This document shows, piece by piece, positions 60,934 through 64,000 of a stretch of DNA of 64,000 nucleotides. The position numbers and the translations under genes were made by a program. The notes beneath the pieces are model-generated. The model did no database searches. It was not told the origin of the DNA and saw only the letters and a program-made list of their open reading frames with translations. The stretch is from JBKEAJ01 sp047975005 (GTDB lineage Bacteria > Bacteroidota > Bacteroidia > Bacteroidales > Prolixibacteraceae): positions 7,191 to 71,190 of the forward strand of contig JBKECW010000093.1 of assembly GCA_047975005.1 (NCBI GenBank). Reading direction: 5' to 3'. The stretch's first letter is position 1, and the number at the start of each line of letters is the position of its first letter.

Positions 60934-61821
60934 ATGAGAGCATTCATATTCCCCGGGCAAGGGGCACAATATTCGGGCATGGGTAAGGACTTGTATGACC
61001 GCATGCCTTCTGCCAAGAAGCTATTTGACAAGGCGAACGAAATTCTTGGTTTTGAAATTACAAAAACGATGTTTGAAGGTTCAGCAGAAGAACTAAAACA
61101 AACAAGAGTTACTCAACCTGCCATCTTTTTGCATTCGTCGATATTAGCATTAGTAACTGACGCTTATACCCCTGCCATGGTAGCGGGGCATTCCTTGGGT
61201 GAATTTTCTGCCTTAGTGGCAAACAAGGCTATAAAATTTGAGGATGCATTGCGTTTGGTGTCTCAACGGGCTATGGCAATGCAAGAGGCTTGTGATGCCA
61301 ATCCGTCGACGATGGCGGCAATACTCGGCTTAGATGATGCACTTGTAGAGAAGATATGCGCAGAGGTTTCGGGCATAGTGATTGCGGCGAATTACAACTC
61401 TCCCGGTCAGCTGGTTATCTCAGGCGAGACAGCCGCTGTCGACGAAGCCTGTTCCAAACTAACAGAAGCAGGAGCACGCAGAGCCATAAAACTGCCAGTG
61501 GGCGGAGCATTTCACTCACCCCTTATGGAGCCGGCAAGAGAGAAATTGGCAAAAGCCATTGAAGCGACTCCGTTTTCAGAGCCTGTATGTCCTGTATATC
61601 AAAATGTAGATGCAAAACCTCACACCTCAGCAGCGGAGATTAAAAGCAATCTCATACTACAACTCACAGCACCGGTGAGATGGACACAATGCGTACAGAA
61701 TATGATTGCCGACGGTGCAAAAGCCTTTGTCGAGTTAGGTCCAGGCAAGGTCTTACAAGGTCTGGTAAAAAAAATAGATAAGGATATAGAGGCTGTCGGT
61801 ATTGATAAAATCTCCGAATAG
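60934..61821 (+). CDS. fabD: Malonyl-CoA:ACP transacylase
   Basis: Moves malonyl from CoA to acyl carrier protein for fatty acid synthesis. MRAFIFPGQGAQYSGMGKDL at the start, the serine nucleophile S87 in AGHSLGEFSAL, QRAMAMQEAC, and H194 in PVGGAFHSPLM form the active site. Length 295. It follows rny by 11 bases and is ended by a hairpin at 61845. Confidence 0.95.
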   Translation: MRAFIFPGQGAQYSGMGKDLYDRMPSAKKLFDKANEILGFEITKTMFEGSAEELKQTRVTQPAIFLHSSILALVTDAYTPAMVAGHSLGEFSALVANKAIKFEDALRLVSQRAMAMQEACDANPSTMAAILGLDDALVEKICAEVSGIVIAANYNSPGQLVISGETAAVDEACSKLTEAGARRAIKLPVGGAFHSPLMEPAREKLAKAIEATPFSEPVCPVYQNVDAKPHTSAAEIKSNLILQLTAPVRWTQCVQNMIADGAKAFVELGPGKVLQGLVKKIDKDIEAVGIDKISE

Positions 61822-61844
61822 AGCTTTCCGAATCTTCTAATATA

Positions 61845-61879
61845 TGAGCCTTGAAAAGGAAATTTTAAGGCTCATTTTT
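61845..61879 (+). terminator. Terminator after fabD
   Basis: TGAGCCTT pairs with AAGGCTCA around 14 bases, followed by TTTTTC. It abuts the end of the convergent OsmC-family gene. Confidence 0.75.
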
Positions 61880-62301
61880 CATTCATTAAAATGGATACTT
61901 ATCTCTATCTCCGCAAAGTGTCGAAACATTTCCATCACTCCACAATATTTTTCGACCGACAAATCTACAATCTTCTTGAGCTTTGTTTCGTCTAAGTTCT
62001 CCCCATAAAAGTGATAATATACCTCAACCTTGTTGTAATATCTCGGATGCTCATCCGTAAGCTCGGCTTCAACATTAATTTTCAGGTCTTTAATTTCTAG
62101 TCTCATTTTTTCGAGAAGAGAAATAACATCAATTCCGGTGCAGCCTGCCAGTGCCGACAGCATTAGTGCCTTTGGACTCAAGCCTTTGTTGTTTCCGCCC
62201 ACACTTACAGGAGCATCCATCAGGAGCTCACCTGAAGGATTTGTGGAATGAAAGAGCATATCTTTCTTCCATGTTGCCATAATTTTATTTACCTCAGCCA
62301 T
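61879..62301 (-). CDS. OsmC-family protein
   Basis: 140 residues. The family motif GLSPKALMLSALAGCTGIDVISLLEKM carries the redox cysteine at C54 region, and YHFYGENLDETKLKKIVDLSVEKYCGVMEMF in part carries the second cysteine in KYCGVM. OsmC/Ohr proteins reduce organic peroxides, though many Bacteroidota members are only known by family. Single gene. Confidence 0.88.
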   Translation of the reverse strand: MAEVNKIMATWKKDMLFHSTNPSGELLMDAPVSVGGNNKGLSPKALMLSALAGCTGIDVISLLEKMRLEIKDLKINVEAELTDEHPRYYNKVEVYYHFYGENLDETKLKKIVDLSVEKYCGVMEMFRHFAEIEISIHFNE

Positions 62302-62332
62302 ATCATTAATAATTTCTCAGTTAGAAAAAGCA

Positions 62333-62361
62333 AAAGCGAGACCTTCATGGAGCCTCGCTTT
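62333..62361 (-). terminator. Terminator after the RprY-type regulator
   Basis: AAAGCGAG pairs with CTCGCTTT, with a T-rich tract (TTTTGCTTTTTC) after it on the minus strand. Confidence 0.7.
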
Positions 62362-62383
62362 CATCCAGTCTACAAACCGAACA

Positions 62384-63073
62384 TCAAAGCGTCAGCTTAT
62401 ATCCTTTTCCGTGGACATTAATAATCTCAACAGCTTCCTCATTTTTAAGGTGCTTCCTGAGTTTGGTTATATAAACATCCATACTCCGTGCGTTGAAATA
62501 ATTATCTTCCACCCAAATTGATTTAAGTGCAAAATTTCTCTCCAACACAGTGTTTTGATAAACGCACAAAAGTTTTAATAGTTCGCTCTCCTTCGTTGTC
62601 AGCTTAGTTACGCTATCGCCCTTGGTAAGAGTCTGTTTCAAAGAATCGAAAACAGTTTCTCCCAGCTGGTACGACACCTGACTATCCATACTAATTTCCC
62701 TAGATGTTCTACGCAAGATAGCTTCTACTCTATAGATAAGCTCTTCCATGCTAAAGGGCTTGGTGATATAGTCATCCGCTCCTAGCTTAAAACCTTCTAT
62801 CACATCACCTTTCATATTTTTGGCAGTCAAAAACATAATAGGTACATCTTTGTTCACTGACTTAATATCAAAAGCAAGGGCAAAACCATCCAGTTTCGGC
62901 ATAATAACATCGAGGATGCACAGCGAGTACTTTTCTTTCAAGAATGCCTCATAAGCAGCCTCCCCGTCAGAAAAAAGATCAGTTTCAAAGCCTTTTGTCG
63001 TTAGATACTCCTTAAGCACGGTGCCTAAGTTCTCATCGTCTTCAGCAAGTAGTAATTTAATTGATTTTTTCAT
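62384..63073 (-). CDS. rprY: RprY-like OmpR-family response regulator
   Basis: 229 residues. Receiver with EDD at 11-13, D55 (CILDVIMPKLDG) and K105 (DDYITKPFSME); C-terminal OmpR winged helix with LTTKESELLKLLCVYQNTVLERN and NARSMDVYITKLRKHLK. The sequence is of the RprY type of Bacteroidales, which pairs with RprX and has been linked to oxidative stress and sodium control. No kinase gene is adjacent, so it is an orphan here. Confidence 0.82.
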   Translation of the reverse strand: MKKSIKLLLAEDDENLGTVLKEYLTTKGFETDLFSDGEAAYEAFLKEKYSLCILDVIMPKLDGFALAFDIKSVNKDVPIMFLTAKNMKGDVIEGFKLGADDYITKPFSMEELIYRVEAILRRTSREISMDSQVSYQLGETVFDSLKQTLTKGDSVTKLTTKESELLKLLCVYQNTVLERNFALKSIWVEDNYFNARSMDVYITKLRKHLKNEEAVEIINVHGKGYKLTL

Positions 63074-63724
63074 TGCTTGTAAATTTTATAAAACGGGTTA
63101 TACAAACTTCGTACCATCGACATTACGTCCCTTTTAAACATTCTATCTATTTAGTGAGAAAAAAAAGCATAACTCAATATAGGCAAGTTCTCTCAAATAC
63201 AATATTCAATAGGCAGAATAAAGCCAACAATACATCAAAATCTCCGATTGACTCCATCATCCAACTGCATATTATATTAAACAAAATATGCTTCCCCTCA
63301 ACTAATCAATTAAAGACATTACAAACATACAAAAAATATCTCAGGGTCAAACATTCTTACACTTAAAAAAACACATTTATAACAAGCATTTACCCAACTT
63401 TTGCTTAATAAAAATTATTTAACCCACTTTTAAATTGTGCAATTAATTATATATCAGCGACATATCTGAATGATGAATTTAATCTAAGTCTACTTAGGCT
63501 AACACAATTGTAAATATACATATAAATATCCTCTTATAATAGCAGCTCAGTATTCACCAAACAGACAAAAACGACAGCAATAATAACATTCATTTAGACA
63601 AGATGCTGTAAATATGTAAAAATCAGTACATAAAACCACAAGACTGAGACATCAAGCAGGCAATCTTTTTTCAATATAAGTAAAAAAAAATGGTTCTATA
63701 ACGAATAGAATGGGGAATGGTATA

Positions 63725-63780
63725 AATACAATGTTTAATCGTTGAACTGTTTAATCGTTTAAGGTTTAGTTGTTGGTTGT
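63725..63780 (+). repeat. GTTTA-type dispersed repeat, copy 2
   Basis: AATACAATGTTTAATCGTTG and what follows match the copy at 46006-46060; it continues into TTGTTGG runs. Confidence 0.7.
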
Positions 63781-63806
63781 TGGTTGTTAGTTGTTGGTTT
63801 GAAGTT

Positions 63807-63880
63807 TAGGGACGTAGTCCCGATATCTTAGTAGCAAAAAGATGTCAGAAAAATAATAATAGGGGCGATAGCCCTGATAT
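63807..63880. repeat. Small-hairpin repeat pair
   Basis: GGGACGTAGTCCCGATATC and GGGGCGATAGCCCTGATATA are two versions of one module, each a short stem with a three- or four-base loop followed by GAT or TGAT and a TAT stretch, separated by about 50 bases. Confidence 0.55.
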
Positions 63881-63902
63881 AGATACAGGTTGATTTGTTG
63901 AT

Positions 63903-63990
63903 TTGTTTAAAGTTTAATTGTTTAGAGTTTAGAGTTTAGGGTTTAGAGTTTAGGGTTTAGGGTTTGGGTTTAATTGTTTAGGACTTAGAG
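63903..63990 (+). repeat. GTTTAGGG-type heptamer array
   Basis: Irregular runs of TTTAGAG, TTTAGGG and TTTAATTG in 7-8-base steps. It recalls plant telomere repeats only by chance; in this context it is a dispersed bacterial repeat. Confidence 0.6.
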
Positions 63991-64000
63991 CTTAATAGAA

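Larger units (their letters stand above)
63074..64000. other. 927-base gene-free, AT-rich right end with repeats
   Basis: No gene seen. The first 600 bases are AT-rich with no clear pattern. From 63725 repeats begin: a GTTTA-type copy, small hairpins GGGAC-GTA-GTCCC and GGGC-GATA-GCCC, and heptamer-like GTTTAGAG/GTTTAGGG runs to near 63990. Confidence 0.7.

Noticed and set aside
63903..63990. Telomere of a linear replicon or plant contamination
   Set aside because: The TTTAGGG-like units are irregular, share words with internal sites at 46 kb, and the window is otherwise bacterial.

Overview
This 64 kb window is AT-rich chromosomal DNA from a member of the Bacteroidota, most likely the order Bacteroidales. 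The evidence is the gene content (porX of the type IX secretion system, gldF/gldG, PorT-like and DUF5723 barrels, a PNGase F family protein, an RprY-type regulator, creD with its winged-helix partner) and the promoters: about twenty genes are preceded by the Bacteroidota -7 element TAnnTTTG, several of which fix the start codon. No ribosomal RNA operon, CRISPR array, phage or intact insertion sequence is visible. Assignments rest on reading motifs by eye; no database search was possible.

Layout. 1-8.6 kb, mostly minus strand: partial parE, a fused gldF-gldG, lysA and lysC, a TRIC-type channel, and porX. 8.8-13.7 kb: a three-gene envelope cassette (PNGase F-like lipoprotein with a type IX-like C-terminal domain, a large lipoprotein, a DUF5723 barrel), then tRNA-Arg(ACG). 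14.2-16.5 kb: queG, a SufT-type gene and sufE facing rpiB. 16.5-17.1 kb has no intact gene. 17.2-23.8 kb: a TetR-TolC-adaptor-RND efflux operon with a PII-like gene at its end. 23.8-24.4 kb: nested inverted repeats and tRNA-Val(TAC). 24.5-27.7 kb: serS, rpmA, rplU, and a SPOR protein with a CXXCH motif and 153-bp repeats. 28-40 kb: a TPR protein, two tandem LTA-synthase-like genes, a methyltransferase, recF with a DUF721 gene, a PorT-like barrel, a PafA-like protein that has lost most metal ligands, and a cation/proton antiporter. 40-48 kb: a small lipoprotein, a membrane protein/winged-helix/creD module with two matching palindromes, a CASTOR/POLLUX-like channel, a cupin, a repeat-rich spacer, an Rpn nuclease and a GDPD lipoprotein. 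48.4-53.9 kb: a complete respiratory nitrite-to-ammonia module (porin, nrfH, nrfA, resB, ccsA). 54-63 kb: a barrel protein, pyk, NUDIX, M23 peptidase, a coiled-coil/zapA pair, rny, fabD, osmC and rprY. The last 0.9 kb is gene-free and ends in TTTAGGG-like repeats.

How the parts work together. nrfH/nrfA carry nine heme-binding motifs and resB/ccsA supply System II heme attachment, so this organism probably respires nitrite to ammonium. PorX implies a working type IX secretion system elsewhere, and the cassette beside it looks like surface machinery that may depend on it. A roughly 77-bp imperfect palindrome occurs at five intergenic sites, and a second family of GTTTAATTG-like repeats occurs at three. 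The most notable items are the PafA-like pseudoenzyme, the SPOR/CXXCH repeat protein, the PII-like gene of the efflux operon, the paired palindromes of the creD module and the PNGase-like cassette beside porX.
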